From JAOPZW01 sp963807305 (lineage in GTDB: Bacteria; Actinomycetota; Thermoleophilia; Solirubrobacterales; Solirubrobacteraceae): 64,000 bases of DNA. The notes beneath the pieces were generated by a model, which saw nothing but the letters and a program-made list of their open reading frames with translations, did no database searches and had not been told where the DNA came from. Both the position numbers and the translations under genes were made by a program. The stretch is from NCBI GenBank assembly GCA_963807305.1, contig CAWEBN010000002.1, positions 62,001 through 126,000 of the forward strand, given 5' to 3'. How positions within the stretch are numbered: position 1 is the stretch's first letter; the number at the start of each line of letters is the position of its first letter. This document shows, piece after piece, positions 34,669 through 43,047 of the stretch.

Positions 34669-35394
34669 ATGAGTTCTGTTTTGCCGTCGTCTAATCGTCA
34701 GGGACGCCCAGGGCGCGACGGGAACGCGCGCTCGTCGCGCAGCAAGCGAGCTGAGATCCTCGCCACCGCGACCGAGTACTTCGGCCGGCATGGGTACGAG
34801 CACACGAAGTGGGCCGACATCGCGGCGGCCGTAGGTGTCGGCTCGACGGCGCTCTACCATTACTTCGAGTCCAAGCTCCATTGCCTGTACGAGATCCAGG
34901 CCGATGCGGTGCAGGCCAACAGCGATGAGTTCGAGCGGATCGTCGCCGAGCACGACGACTTCGCCGACGCGCTCACGGCCGTCCTGAACGGCGCCTTCGA
35001 GCTGACCGAGCTCGAGGTCCTGCGCAACCGCGTGTTGGTGGCCGAGCAGAATCTCGTCGGCGTGCAGCGGACGTCTCCCCGAGAGGAGGAGGCGCGTCGG
35101 CTGGCGCGGTCGCGCATCCGCGACCTCGAGTTCGCGTGGGCCACGTTCGTGACACGCGGTATGGAGCAGGGCGCCATCCCGCAGGCCGATCCGCGCCTGC
35201 TCGCGCGTGCGATCCTCGGCCTGTACAACAGCGTTTGGCACTGGTACCGCCCGAAGGGCAGCATGTCGCTCGACGAGGTCAGAGATTTCTACGTGCCGCG
35301 CTGTCTGACCATGGCGGGACTGACTTCGGTCGACGGGACGCGGCTCAAGCCCGGGACGCCGCGCAAGCGCCAGCGTCGCGCGGCGGCCGCCTGA
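34669..35394 (+). CDS. TetR-family regulator 2, paralogue of regulator 1
   Basis: A 241-residue TetR protein whose helix-turn-helix (RAEILATATEYFGRHGYEHT, AAVGVGSTALYHYFESKLHC) matches regulator 1 almost residue for residue, while the ligand domain is more divergent. ATG 34669 follows GAAGAA. The N-terminus has a basic Arg/Ser-rich extension of about 25 residues. It probably reads the same operator with a different ligand. Confidence 0.85.
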   Translation: MSSVLPSSNRQGRPGRDGNARSSRSKRAEILATATEYFGRHGYEHTKWADIAAAVGVGSTALYHYFESKLHCLYEIQADAVQANSDEFERIVAEHDDFADALTAVLNGAFELTELEVLRNRVLVAEQNLVGVQRTSPREEEARRLARSRIRDLEFAWATFVTRGMEQGAIPQADPRLLARAILGLYNSVWHWYRPKGSMSLDEVRDFYVPRCLTMAGLTSVDGTRLKPGTPRKRQRRAAAA

Positions 35395-35401
35395 CCGGTC
35401 C

Positions 35402-35489
35402 ACCGGACTGGCGGGTCTGGCCGAACACGACCTCGAGGTCGCCGTCGACCAACTCGGCGACCACGTGGTGCCTCCAGGCCGGTCGCCGC
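35402..35489 (-). pseudogene. Remnant of an NTF2-like gene
   Basis: A minus-strand frame reads PAWRHHVVAELVDGDLEVVF then GQTR and SGG, matching GWAHHVV, GDVEF, GETR and SG in the intact NTF2-like gene at 32.56-32.96 kb. Nothing recognisable extends the similarity on either side. A leftover of a duplicated or rearranged paralogue between the convergent TetR 2 and aldehyde dehydrogenase genes. Confidence 0.5.
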
Positions 35490-35492
35490 CGG

Positions 35493-37040
35493 TCAGACCG
35501 GCGCGGGCGTCCGCTCGACGGAGCGCACGACTTCCTCGGGCAGCTCGTCGGAAGGATCGACCGAGATCGTCTTGTAGAGGAGGTACTCCTCGATCGCCGT
35601 CGGGCCGTGCTCGCGGCCGATCCCGGACTCCTTGTAGCCCCCGAAGGGCGAGTTGAAGTCCGCGGCGAAGGTGTTGACCGAGAACGTGCCGCTCCGCACG
35701 CGGCGGGCGATCTCGAAGCCGCGGACCGAGTCGCTCGTGAAGACGCAGCCAGCCAGGCCGAAGCGGCTGTCGTTGGCGATCCGGATCGCGTCTTCCTCGT
35801 CGTCGTAGGCGATCAGCGCGATGACCGGGCCGAAGACCTCCTCCTGGGCGACGGTCATGTCGTTGCTGACGTTCGTCAGCAACGTCGGCTCGAAGTACCA
35901 GCCTTTGTCGAGGTGCTCGGGCGCCTTGCCGCCCGTGGCCACGGTGGCGCCCTCCTCGACCGCCTTCTCGACGAAGCCGCGCACGCGCTCACGATGTGCC
36001 TTGGAGATCAGCGGGCCGACGATCGTGTCCTCCTCGAACGGGTCGCCGACCTTCATTGCTGCGAAGGCCTCGGTCAGCTTGGCCGCGATCTCGTCGTAGC
36101 GCGACCGCGGGGCCAGGATCCGACTCATGCAGACGCAGCTCTCGCCCTGGCTCGTCCCGGCGCTGACACCCGCGACTGTCGGCAGCACGGCGTCCAGGTC
36201 GGCGTCGTCGAGGATGATCGCCGCCGACTTGCCGCCGAGCTCGAGCACGCAGGGCTTGATCTGCTGGGCGCAGGTGGCGGCGATCTTCTTGCCGACCTCC
36301 GTCGAGCCGGTGAAGGTGACCATGTCCACGTCGGGGTGGCTGACCAGATGCGCCGAGCCCTCCGCATCGGTGGCAACGATGTTCAGCACTCCGGGCGGGA
36401 AGCCGGCCTGCGAGACGAGGTCGGCCAGCGCGAAGATGGCCAGCGGGTCGGGGTCGGGCACCTTGACCACGGCGGTGCAGCCGGCGACCAGCGCCGGCGC
36501 CGTCTTCTGGGCGATGCCCGGCAGCGGGAAGTTGAACGCGCAGAGGACCGCGACGACGCCGACGGGCTCGCGCACGACCAGGCTCTTGGTCTCGTACTTC
36601 ATGATCAGCCCGCCTGCGTTGCCGGCCAGCGGTCCGAGGTCGGCCTCCCGCACCTCGGCGAACGTGAAGTTGCGGCCGAGCTTCGCGTAGTAGTTCCAAT
36701 GCAGCGTCGGCGCGACGGAGTGGTAGACGTCGACGAGGAACTTGGTGTGGCCGAGCTCCTCGACGATGAGGTCCCGGAACTCCTCGCGGTGCTCGGCGAT
36801 CAGCGCGGCCAGTCGCTCGCACATCTCGGCGCGCTCCTCGACGGGCCGCTGGGCCCAGTCGGTCTCGTAGAACGCCTTGCGCGCCGCCTCGACAGCGCGA
36901 TCCATGTCCGTCGTCGAGCCCGACGCCACGTAGCCGACCTTCTCCCCGGTGCTGGGCGAGATGACGTCGATCCGCTCGTCGGAGTCGGGATCCTGCCAGC
37001 GGCCGTCGATGTACAGCTGTGGGAACTCGCGTCGGAGCAT
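35493..37040 (-). CDS. Aldehyde dehydrogenase
   Basis: A 515-residue NAD(P)-dependent aldehyde dehydrogenase with Asn170 in LCAFNFPLP, FTGSTEVGKKI, general base Glu267 in LELGGKSAA and catalytic Cys302 in SQGESCVC. It converts an aldehyde to an acid, which the acyl-CoA ligases nearby could then activate. Start at MLRREFPQLY; a longer frame upstream has no coding character. A weak regulon box lies 25 bp upstream. Confidence 0.9.
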   Translation of the reverse strand: MLRREFPQLYIDGRWQDPDSDERIDVISPSTGEKVGYVASGSTTDMDRAVEAARKAFYETDWAQRPVEERAEMCERLAALIAEHREEFRDLIVEELGHTKFLVDVYHSVAPTLHWNYYAKLGRNFTFAEVREADLGPLAGNAGGLIMKYETKSLVVREPVGVVAVLCAFNFPLPGIAQKTAPALVAGCTAVVKVPDPDPLAIFALADLVSQAGFPPGVLNIVATDAEGSAHLVSHPDVDMVTFTGSTEVGKKIAATCAQQIKPCVLELGGKSAAIILDDADLDAVLPTVAGVSAGTSQGESCVCMSRILAPRSRYDEIAAKLTEAFAAMKVGDPFEEDTIVGPLISKAHRERVRGFVEKAVEEGATVATGGKAPEHLDKGWYFEPTLLTNVSNDMTVAQEEVFGPVIALIAYDDEEDAIRIANDSRFGLAGCVFTSDSVRGFEIARRVRSGTFSVNTFAADFNSPFGGYKESGIGREHGPTAIEEYLLYKTISVDPSDELPEEVVRSVERTPAPV

Positions 37041-37064
37041 GGGAGCACGTCTCTCTTCCTGATC

Positions 37065-37077
37065 TGAGTTTGGTTCA
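37065..37077. promoter_or_regulatory. Regulon box 8 (TGAGTTTGGTTCA)
   Basis: Three mismatches, 25 bp upstream of the aldehyde dehydrogenase start; the position is more convincing than the sequence. Confidence 0.45.
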
Positions 37078-37179
37078 ACGATAGTGAGTGACTGTGCGGG
37101 CGAAGTCAAGCGCCCTCGCCCGACACGAGGCCTATGGTCGTCGTCGGAAGTTGGACACGCGCCAGGCGGCGGGTTATAG

Positions 37180-37192
37180 TGACTTGAACTCA
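37180..37192. promoter_or_regulatory. Regulon box 9 (exact TGACTTGAACTCA)
   Basis: Exact palindrome, 26 bp upstream of a broken SDR start. The preserved operator shows that the dead module once belonged to the regulon. Confidence 0.72.
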
Positions 37193-37217
37193 AATCGGCA
37201 CGGAACGGAGGTGCGAG

Positions 37218-37304
37218 ATGAGTCCGGGCGACGGTGTGGCCGCGGTCACCGGCGGTGGAGCGGGGATCGGACGTGCGAGCAGCCTCCGCCTCGTCACCGC
37301 ATGA
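37218..37304 (+). pseudogene. N-terminal remnant of a short-chain dehydrogenase
   Basis: Behind GGAGG an ATG opens a 28-codon frame containing VAAVTGGGAGIGRA, the SDR nucleotide-binding motif, then stops. The rest of the enzyme is missing. The stop overlaps the next ATG. This fits an internal deletion that fused the start of an SDR to the start of the following gene. Confidence 0.65.
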
Positions 37305-38272
37305 GCACGCACGAGGCGATTCGGGTGGGCCTCGTCCTGCGGGAGGCGACCTGCTCGCCTGGCAGGGGCGTCTCGGTGACCTCTCCGGCCTCGCGGTCGA
37401 AGCGGGGCTGGACCACCTGGTCGTGGGCGACCACGTGAGCTTCGCCGGTGGCCACGGCACGGATGGGCTGATCCAGGCGACCGCGCTGCTCGCGGCGCAT
37501 CCGGCCGTGTCCGCGCAGACCGGGGTATACCTGCTCGCGCTTCGTCACCCCGCGGTCGTGGCCCGGCAGCTGTCGACCCTGGCGCTCATCGCTCCGGGTC
37601 GGCGCTCCTTCGGGATCGGCGTGGGCGGCGACGATCGGCGCGAGCTCGAGCTGTGCGGGGTGGACCCGCGCACGCGCGGCGCGCGGACGGACGAGGCGCT
37701 GCGGTTGCTGCGGGCCTTCCTGACCGGCGAGGAGGTCAGCTTCGACGGCCGGTTCTTCGCCGTCGAGGCGGCCGCCATCCGGCCGGCGCCGCAGCCGCCG
37801 GTTCCCATCCTCCGTCGGCGGGCGCTCGGATGCCGCGGCGGCGCGCACGGGGCGGCTGGGGGAGGGGTGGATCGGCGTCTGGGTCTCGCCGCGGCGCTTC
37901 GCGGAGATGTCGCGTCTGGTGGCGGACGCGGCCGACGCGGCGGGGCGTCCGCCGCAGCGATGGCGGCACACGCTCCAGCTCTGGGCGGGCATCGGCGCAA
38001 CCAGGCAGGAGGGCGTCGCGCGCGTGAAGCCCGTCATGGACCGGGCGTACGGGCAGGAGTTCGAGCGGTTCGCCCGCTACACGCCGTGCGGGGACGTGGA
38101 CGACCTTGCGGAGGCGCTCGAGCCCTACCTGGCGGTGGGATGTCGCCGCTTCAACTTCGTTCCAGAGGCCGCCGGCCTCGAGGTCGCCATCGACACGATC
38201 GCCCGGGTCAAGGAGATCCTGTCCGATGCACTGAATGGAGGTCGGGTGCGCTCGCGCGCAGCTCGCGTTTGA
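37301..38272 (+). pseudogene. Luciferase-like (LLM, F420-type) oxidoreductase with two frameshifts
   Basis: The N-terminus (MSTHEAIRVGLVL) and the C-terminus (RLVADAADAAGRPPQRWRHT onward) are in one frame. The middle (LLAWQGRLGDLSGLAVEAGL, TGVYLLALRHPAVVARQL, GIGVGGDDRRE) is in another. A one-base loss near 37350 and a one-base gain near 37820 explain it. The gain sits in ATCCTCC where ATCCTC followed by GTCGGCGGG would restore the frame. LLM enzymes of this type use F420 or FMN. The end overlaps the convergent ligase by 65 nt. Confidence 0.75.
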
Positions 38273-39740
38273 GCACCTTGCCCGCCGCGTTGCGCGGGAG
38301 CGCCTCGACGAACACGACGGCTGACGGCCGCTTGAAGCCGGCCAGGCGCTCACGGCAGTGGGCGATGAGCGCGTGCTCGTCGACCTCACCCGCCGCGACC
38401 ACGAACGCCAAGGGCGTCTCGACCCACTTGGGATGGGCCATCGCGACGACGGCCGCGTCGGCGACGGCCTCGTGCTCGAGCAGCACCCGCTCGACCTCAG
38501 CCGGGTAGACGTTCTCGCCGCCGCTGATGATCAGGTCCTTCTTGCGATCGACGAGCCAGAGATAGCCCTCCTCATCGCGCTTGGCGAGGTCTCCGCTGTG
38601 GAACCAGTCGCCGGCGAAGGCGTCGGCGCTCGCGTCGGACTGGTCGTGGTAGCCGGCCATGACGGTCGGGCCCCGGTACACGATCTGGCCGACCGTGCCG
38701 TCCGGCACGTCGCGCAGATCGTCGTCGACGACGCGCAGCTCCACCCCGAGCATCGGCCTGCCCACCGAGCCCATCTTCCGCACGGCGTCCGCGCCCTTGA
38801 GGAGCGTCGTCGCGCCGGCCATCTCGGTCTGGCCGTAGGCGCTGACGATCTCGGCCTGCGGGAACGTCGTCGCCATCAGCTCGAGCGTGGCCCGCGGGGC
38901 CGGCGACGCCCCCCACATCGCCACGCGCAGCCGTCCGCGGTCCAGCTGCGCCACCCGCTCGGCGCGACACAGCAGTTCCCACTGCGTGGGGACGAAGATG
39001 CACATGGTCACGCCATGGCGCTCGATCGCCTCGAGCGCCAACTCGGGGTCGAAGCCTGTCGTCGGCATCACGACGCTCGTCGCTCCGAGGGTCAGGAACG
39101 GCAGCAGCCCGTTGATGCCGCCGATGTGGAACAGCGGCTGCCCGGAGAGCCAGACGTCGTCCGGGCCGGCGCGCATCTCGTGGATCCAGCTCAGGGTGCT
39201 GGCGACGAGATTGCCGTGGGTCAGGACCGCCCCCTTCGGCCGGCCCGTGGTCCCGGACGTGTAACACATGAGCGCCGGGTCCTCCTCGCGCAGCCACGCC
39301 GGCTCCGGGTGGGGGTCGGCCGACGCGATCGCGTCCTCGTACGCTGGTCCCGCCGTGAGCAAGAGCCCGTCGACGCCGAGGCTGGGCGAGCCCTCATCGG
39401 CGATCAGGGCCACTGCACCGGCGTCGCGCAGGATGTAGGCGATCTCGTCGGGCGCGAGGCGGAAGTTCACCGGGACGGGTATCGCGCCGAGCACGTGGCA
39501 TGCGAGCAGAGACTCGGGGAACTCGAGGCCGTTGTGCAACAGCAGCGCGACGCGGTCGCCGCGCCGCACGCCCGCGTCCGCAAGCACCGTGGCAAGGCGC
39601 TCGGCCCGCTCATGGAGAGCAGCGTGGGTGCGCTCCTCCTCGCCGAAGATGAGGGCCGGTCGATCGGGGTGAGCGCGCCGGCCCCGACCTATCACCTCCG
39701 GCAGGACCAGCCGCTGTGAACGTTCGAGCGCTGTCGGCAT
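38208..39740 (-). CDS. Acyl-CoA ligase (AMP-forming) 1
   Basis: A 510-residue adenylate-forming enzyme with P-loop YTSGTTGRPKGAV, YGQTEMAG, WFHSGDLAKRDEEGYLW and the catalytic Lys in NAAGKVLKREL. It activates a carboxylic acid to its CoA ester. It has no recognisable regulon box, unlike ligases 2 and 3. The C-terminus overlaps the convergent broken LLM gene. Confidence 0.9.
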   Translation of the reverse strand: MPTALERSQRLVLPEVIGRGRRAHPDRPALIFGEEERTHAALHERAERLATVLADAGVRRGDRVALLLHNGLEFPESLLACHVLGAIPVPVNFRLAPDEIAYILRDAGAVALIADEGSPSLGVDGLLLTAGPAYEDAIASADPHPEPAWLREEDPALMCYTSGTTGRPKGAVLTHGNLVASTLSWIHEMRAGPDDVWLSGQPLFHIGGINGLLPFLTLGATSVVMPTTGFDPELALEAIERHGVTMCIFVPTQWELLCRAERVAQLDRGRLRVAMWGASPAPRATLELMATTFPQAEIVSAYGQTEMAGATTLLKGADAVRKMGSVGRPMLGVELRVVDDDLRDVPDGTVGQIVYRGPTVMAGYHDQSDASADAFAGDWFHSGDLAKRDEEGYLWLVDRKKDLIISGGENVYPAEVERVLLEHEAVADAAVVAMAHPKWVETPLAFVVAAGEVDEHALIAHCRERLAGFKRPSAVVFVEALPRNAAGKVLKRELRASAPDLHSVHRTGSP

Positions 39741-39833
39741 GATCTACCGCGCCACGCTCAGGACGCGATCGGGGGGTCGACGGCCGCGTGGCCCGGAGGT
39801 ATCGTCGCGACCGGGATCGGAGAGGAGACCGAC

Positions 39834-40175
39834 ATGATGTGCGCGGTGGTGGTGAGGCGGCTGAAGCCGGGCGCGTACGACGCGTTCAGGCAGGCGTGGG
39901 AGCCACTGAGCGACGACGAATGGCCGGCCGGGATGACGCGGCTGTGGATCGGCCGTGCCGAGGACGACTCGGACGTGGTGGCAACGTGGGGCCTGTTCGA
40001 GCTCGACGACGCAGGGCTGGAGGCCATGCGCGACGACCCTGCATGGATGGCTGCGGAGAGCCGCCGCATGGAGCGCATGGCCCCCCACCAAGAGGAGCTC
40101 GTCATCTCGAGCTACTTCCACGTCGCAGAGGAGGTCGTGCCGCCGGCAGCTCGCTCGTCACGCGGTGATGCGTGA
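39834..40175 (+). CDS. Small dimeric alpha/beta-barrel protein (ABM-like)
   Basis: A 113-residue protein with a ferredoxin-like pattern (MCAVVVRRLKPGAYDAFRQA, DDSDVVATWGLFEL, LVISSYFHVAEE) typical of antibiotic-biosynthesis-monooxygenase-like or stress-responsive barrel proteins. GGAGAGGAGA precedes ATGATG. It is isolated between two ligases and overlaps the convergent one by 18 nt. No function is claimed. Confidence 0.65.
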   Translation: MMCAVVVRRLKPGAYDAFRQAWEPLSDDEWPAGMTRLWIGRAEDDSDVVATWGLFELDDAGLEAMRDDPAWMAAESRRMERMAPHQEELVISSYFHVAEEVVPPAARSSRGDA

Positions 40176-41741
40176 CCGGCCGAGGATCGCGTTCGTTACG
40201 TCTCGCTTCACCACCTTCAGCGACGCCGTCCGCGAGAAGTCCTCGAAGACCTCGACGGACTCCGGCCACGCGTACTTCGCCACCCCCTCGCCGTCGAGGA
40301 ACTTCTGCAGCTCCTCGAGCGCCGGGGCGCTGTGGCCGGGCTCGAGGATGATGGCGGCGCAGGAGCGCTCGCCCAGCCGGTCGTCCGGAAGGGGCACGAT
40401 CGCGACCTCGTGGACCGCCGGGTGGCGCAGGATCACCGGCTCGACCTCGGCCGGGACGATCGTCACGCCGCCGCGGCGGATGATGTCCTTGCTGCGCCCG
40501 ACGTAGACGAACTGGCCGTCCTCGTCGAGGTAGCCGAGGTCGCCCGTGCGGTAGCCGCCCCAGCCGGTCAGCGACTCCTCCATGAGGGCGTCGTTGCGGA
40601 AGAAGCCCAGGAAACGGCTCGGCCCGTTGACGACGACCGCCCCGACCTGCCCGGCCGGAAGCGGCTGCTCGGCTTCGTCGACGATCCGGATCTCGGTGCC
40701 GTCGTAGGGCCTGCCCTCGGTCGTGTAGATCTTCTCGTCTGGCTCGTCGAGGGCATGGGCGGCGTGCCCCGGGACCTCCGAGAGCCCGTAGTCGCCGAGC
40801 GGCTGGCGCTTGAAGGCCTCTCGCATGGCGATGCGCCGCTCGCGCGTCAACCCCGGAGCGGCGAGTGCGCGCATCGACGACAGGTCGCGCGTGGTCTCGC
40901 TCGCCGCCCGCACGAGGTCGGCAGAGTGCGTCGGCATGGCGAGGAAGTAGGTGCAGCGATGCGCCTCGACGAGCCGCAGCGCCTCGTCGGCGTCCCACCG
41001 GTTCACGAGGACGCCCGTGGCGCCGTTGAGCAGCGGCGGGAAGTAGCCGAACACGAGCCCGCCGACGAACCCGAACTCGCAGACGACGAGGTAGACGTCC
41101 TCGCCCGAGAGCTGCCATCGGCGGCACACGCCCTCGGTGGCGTAGCGCAGGGTGTTGCTCGAGTGCGAGATCCCCTTCGGGGCCGAGGTGGTCCCGGAGG
41201 AGTGAAGGATCATCGCGAGGTCGTCGGCGTGGCGCGGGGTCCGGTCGGCCGGCAGATCGCTGGCCGCGAGCTGGTCGACGAGCTCAGGCAGCACGGCGAG
41301 CAGGAAGGGCACCTCGTCGGCGACCTGCATGCACTTCGCGATCTCGCGCTCGCCGCCGAAGGAGACGAGGCCCTTGGCGCCGGTCTGCGCCAGGAGCGCA
41401 GAGAGCTGCGTCGCGTTGAACATCGGCGGCAGCGGCGCGAGCACGACGCCGCGGTGCAGGCACCCGAGCATCGCGACCGCGGCCTCGATCGAATGGCGGC
41501 CGAGGAGGATGACCACGTCCCCCGGCTCCACACCGCCGTCGGCGAGCCTGCCCGACACGCCGACCGCGGCGCGGCGCAGTCCGGCGAAGGTGACCTCGCG
41601 GTCCTCGAGGATCAGGGCCACCTTGTCCGGGTGCTCCTCGACTCGGCGGTCGAAGTCCTCCCAGAGGTCGCCGTCGCGCCAGTGCCCGTCGGCGTAGTAG
41701 CGCTCGGCCTCCGGCTGGAACGCCAGCGTGGGCTTGGTCAT
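40158..41741 (-). CDS. Acyl-CoA ligase (AMP-forming) 2
   Basis: A 527-residue ligase with P-loop HSSGTTSAPKGISHSS, YGLSEVPGHA, GYRTGDLGYLDEDGQ and terminal ASLKVVKRDV. The P-loop has Ser-Ala where Gly-Arg/Val is usual. The segment around residues 10-30 and the cyclohexanecarboxylate/2,3-dihydroxybenzoate-type layout hint at a cyclic or aromatic acid, but this is weak. ATG 41741 follows AGGAGAGAGAC. A regulon box lies 34 bp upstream. Confidence 0.87.
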   Translation of the reverse strand: MTKPTLAFQPEAERYYADGHWRDGDLWEDFDRRVEEHPDKVALILEDREVTFAGLRRAAVGVSGRLADGGVEPGDVVILLGRHSIEAAVAMLGCLHRGVVLAPLPPMFNATQLSALLAQTGAKGLVSFGGEREIAKCMQVADEVPFLLAVLPELVDQLAASDLPADRTPRHADDLAMILHSSGTTSAPKGISHSSNTLRYATEGVCRRWQLSGEDVYLVVCEFGFVGGLVFGYFPPLLNGATGVLVNRWDADEALRLVEAHRCTYFLAMPTHSADLVRAASETTRDLSSMRALAAPGLTRERRIAMREAFKRQPLGDYGLSEVPGHAAHALDEPDEKIYTTEGRPYDGTEIRIVDEAEQPLPAGQVGAVVVNGPSRFLGFFRNDALMEESLTGWGGYRTGDLGYLDEDGQFVYVGRSKDIIRRGGVTIVPAEVEPVILRHPAVHEVAIVPLPDDRLGERSCAAIILEPGHSAPALEELQKFLDGEGVAKYAWPESVEVFEDFSRTASLKVVKRDVTNAILGRSRITA

Positions 41742-41774
41742 CGTGTCTCTCTCCTCCGGCAACTCTGTGTGAAG

Positions 41775-41787
41775 TGAATCAATGTCA
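41775..41787. promoter_or_regulatory. Regulon box 10 (TGAATCAATGTCA)
   Basis: Three mismatches, 34 bp upstream of ligase 2. A second degenerate copy overlaps it at 41770. Confidence 0.4.
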
Positions 41788-41857
41788 AATTAGTCAACCG
41801 AAGCGAAAAACGCAAGACAGAGGGGCAAATCCTCGCTAGGCGGTACCGAAACTGATA

Positions 41858-41870
41858 CGATGTCACTTCA
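41858..41870. promoter_or_regulatory. Regulon box 11, touching the acyl-CoA dehydrogenase start
   Basis: CGATGTCACTTCA (TGAAGTGACATCG in reverse) has three mismatches and its last base is the A of the ATG at 41870. A protein bound here would block initiation of transcription or of a leaderless message. Confidence 0.42.
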
Positions 41871-43045
41871 TGCAGCTCCAACCTTCGGCCACAGAACGCG
41901 CGCTGCAGGAGGAGGTCCGGGCGTTCCTCGCGCGGGATCGACTGACTCCGGCCGACCTTCCACGGGCGCTGGACGACCGCATGGAGGTGCTGCGCGGCTG
42001 GCAGGCGAGCTGCTACGACGCCGGCTACGTCGGCCGCGCCTGGCCCAAGGAGTTCGGTGGGGGCGGCCGCCCGCCGGTCGAGCAGATCATCGTCGACCAG
42101 GAGCTCGCCGCGGCAGGGGCCCCGGAGCTCGTCAACGTCGTCGGCCTCGACGTGCTCGGCCCGACGCTGCTGCGCTTCGGCTCCGACGAGCAGCGCCGAC
42201 GCTACATCCCGCCGATCCTCTCGGCGGAGGAGATCTGGTGTCAGGGCTTCTCCGAGCCCGAAGCCGGTTCGGACCTCGCCTCGCTGCGCACGCGCGCGGT
42301 CGAGCAAGACGACCACTTCGTCCTGAGCGGACAGAAGACCTGGGTCTCGTGGGGGCAGTACGCCCGCTGGTGCGGGGTCCTGGCGCGCACGGACGAGTCG
42401 GTCGCCAGGCACCGCGGCATCTCGATGCTGGTCGTCGACATGCGGGCCCCCGGCGTCGAGGTGCGGCCGATGACGCAGATCACCGGCCACGCCGAGTTCT
42501 GTGAGCTCTTCCTGGACGACGTGATCGTGCCCAAGCAGCACCTCCTGGGCCAGCTCGGCGACGGATGGAAGATCGCGATGCACACCCTTGGGCACGAACG
42601 CGGCACCGCGGCACTGCCGCGCCAGGTGAAGCTGCGCACCTGGGTGGACCGCGCGGTGCGCGCGGCCGCACGGCGCGAGCTCGATGGAGCGCCGATCGTC
42701 GCGGACGCCGAGGTCCAGGTCGCCCTCGCGCGGGCCCTGATCGGGGTCGAGGTCCTGCGTCACCACGCCTACCGGACCGTCGGCGAGTTCCTCAACGGCG
42801 GCACCGTCGGGCCCGATTCCTCCAGCGTGAAGCTCCTGATGGCCGAGGCGGAGCAGCGCGTCGCCGCCACGGCGCTCGAGGTGCTGGGGTCGACGCTCCA
42901 GCACGCCGATCCGCTGGAGGGCGCCGAGAACGACTTCTGGACGGAGACATACCTGTACTCACGTGCGGCAAGTGTCTATGGCGGGACCGGGCAGATCCAG
43001 CGCAACATCATCGCCGACCGCATCCTCGAGCTGCCGCAGGAGTAG
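41870..43045 (+). CDS. Acyl-CoA dehydrogenase A (first of an adjacent pair)
   Basis: A 391-residue FadE-type flavoprotein with WCQGFSEPEAGSDLASL, the FAD-binding DHFVLSGQKTWVSWG region and a C-terminal SVYGGTGQIQRNIIADRI. It should introduce an alpha,beta double bond in an acyl-CoA. The next gene encodes a second, divergent dehydrogenase 2 bp later. In actinobacteria such pairs often form alpha2-beta2 enzymes for bulky or cyclic acyl-CoAs. No ribosome site is visible upstream. Confidence 0.9.
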   Translation: MQLQPSATERALQEEVRAFLARDRLTPADLPRALDDRMEVLRGWQASCYDAGYVGRAWPKEFGGGGRPPVEQIIVDQELAAAGAPELVNVVGLDVLGPTLLRFGSDEQRRRYIPPILSAEEIWCQGFSEPEAGSDLASLRTRAVEQDDHFVLSGQKTWVSWGQYARWCGVLARTDESVARHRGISMLVVDMRAPGVEVRPMTQITGHAEFCELFLDDVIVPKQHLLGQLGDGWKIAMHTLGHERGTAALPRQVKLRTWVDRAVRAAARRELDGAPIVADAEVQVALARALIGVEVLRHHAYRTVGEFLNGGTVGPDSSSVKLLMAEAEQRVAATALEVLGSTLQHADPLEGAENDFWTETYLYSRAASVYGGTGQIQRNIIADRILELPQE

Positions 43046-43047
43046 GC

